Positions 63,299-64,000 of a stretch of 64,000 nucleotides of DNA are shown here, piece after piece. The translations under genes and the position numbers were made by a program. Below the pieces are notes generated by a model. The model had not been told where the DNA came from. It did no database searches and saw nothing but the letters and a program-made list of their open reading frames with translations. Within the stretch, counting starts at the first letter, position 1; the number at the start of each line of letters is the position of its first letter. Where the stretch lies: the NCBI GenBank assembly GCA_017461665.1, contig JAFTXI010000046.1:67419-131418 (forward strand), in the 5' to 3' direction. This stretch comes from Bacteroidales bacterium (GTDB lineage Bacteria > Bacteroidota > Bacteroidia > Bacteroidales > F082).

Positions 63299-64000
63299 AT
63301 GAAAAAAAACATTATCATCATGGCATTGGTTGCTCTTTCGTTAGCATCTTGCGGAGAGAAGTCGGATAAGAAATCTGAAACGTATGCTCCGCCTCAAGCT
63401 CCAACATTATCTTCCGACATCATGACGCCGGAAGTTCTCTGGTCGATGAACCGCCTCGGCGAATACGCCATCTCCCCAGATGGCAAACAAGTGGTTTACA
63501 ACCTCACTTACTTTATCATTCCGGAAAACAAAAGCAAGACCGACATTTTTATCATCGACATCGATGGTAACAACAACAGATGTCTTACCCAGTCTGCATC
63601 AAGCGAATATAGCCCGTCGTGGAACAAAGACGGTTCTAAGATTCTCTTCATGAGCGCCGACAGCGGCGAGATGCAGGTATGGGAGATGAATCCCGATGGA
63701 AGTAACAGAAAACAAGTGTCGTTCGTAAAAGGCGGCGTCACAGGTTATAAATACTCACCTGATGAGTCGCAGCTTCTCTTCACTGCAGAGGTTAAACTGA
63801 AAGATAATGTCGCCGACATCTACCCTGACCTTCCTCTTTCTTCAGGAAGAGTCAACAACGACTTAATGTATCGTCATTGGGATCAATGGGTTGACACCTT
63901 CGGACATATCTTCGTCACTGCCGACAATGGCAATAACACATTGGATATTATGGAAGGTGAAATGTGGGAAGCTCCTGTCAGACCTTGGGGCGGCATGGAA
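63299..64000 (+). CDS. S9 family peptidase (DPP5-like) lipoprotein, partial
   Basis: The frame is open from ATG 63299 to the right edge (234 residues). A lipobox (LASC, Cys about 17) is followed by the TPEVLWSMNRLGEYAISPDG start of a beta-propeller with repeated 'YSPSWNKDGSKILFMS' blades, then NDLMYRHWDQWVD, typical of dipeptidyl-peptidase 5-like S9 enzymes. The catalytic alpha/beta-hydrolase domain lies beyond the window. An envelope peptidase for dipeptide release; common in asaccharolytic Bacteroidales. Confidence 0.9.
   Translation, partial: MKKNIIIMALVALSLASCGEKSDKKSETYAPPQAPTLSSDIMTPEVLWSMNRLGEYAISPDGKQVVYNLTYFIIPENKSKTDIFIIDIDGNNNRCLTQSASSEYSPSWNKDGSKILFMSADSGEMQVWEMNPDGSNRKQVSFVKGGVTGYKYSPDESQLLFTAEVKLKDNVADIYPDLPLSSGRVNNDLMYRHWDQWVDTFGHIFVTADNGNNTLDIMEGEMWEAPVRPWGGME

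Overview
The window is AT-rich DNA from a member of the Bacteroidetes, most likely Bacteroidales. This rests on promoters of the TAnnTTTG / TTG type, weak or absent Shine-Dalgarno signals, and typical Bacteroidetes families: GWxTD protein, GH97, DUF4251, SusC-like TonB receptor, four-helix-bundle protein, PNGase F and DUF6427-like protein. There is no rRNA operon, insertion sequence, phage module or CRISPR array. One tRNA (Ser-UGA) is present.

Layout. 1-10.5 kb (minus strand): a cluster encoding an actin/Hsp70-fold SrfB-like protein, a P-loop GTPase-like SrfC protein, a membrane-anchored subtilisin with three InlB-type repeats, a coiled-coil membrane protein and a repeat protein cut by the left edge. 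A structured leader RNA ending in a terminator hairpin lies just before srfB. 10.7-16.7 kb: a six-gene ABC-2 type efflux operon (TolC, HlyD, two ATPases, two permeases). 16.8-25.8 kb: hemolysin III family protein, tRNA-Ser, a TPR regulator-like membrane protein, GWxTD protein, a GT2 glycosyltransferase, an antitoxin beside a deleted zeta toxin, aroQ, and a TPP-riboswitch-controlled TonB receptor. 25.9-33.8 kb: a PMCA-type calcium ATPase, then a seven-gene operon of exported proteins of which several look like LPP20-fold relatives. 34-47 kb: mostly core genes (pepE, GH97, MATE, truA, aat, rnhB, purD), a GT4 glycosyltransferase and a PNGase F-like enzyme.

47-63 kb is the accessory end. It has a three-gene HipBST-like toxin-antitoxin operon with palindromic operators, two AAA_14/DUF4143 ATPases, a DUF1016 nuclease remnant, and a region of about 10 kb bracketed by two near-identical copies of a dispersed repeat of about 240 bp. 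Within the bracketed region is a second minus-strand cluster: a TerB-like 591-aa protein (preceded by another structured RNA with a terminator end), a PD-(D/E)XK nuclease, a zinc-ribbon membrane protein, an SPFH/GYF_2 protein and small partners. Just outside it lie a membrane-bound Ser/Thr kinase and a divergent regulator-like gene. The window ends inside an S9 peptidase lipoprotein gene.

The strongest candidates for something undescribed are the SrfB-SrfC-subtilase cluster and the TerB/SPFH/nuclease cluster. Each starts downstream of a compact structured RNA whose 3' end can form a terminator in competition or pseudoknot with an upstream closing stem. All functional statements come from motif reading without database searches.
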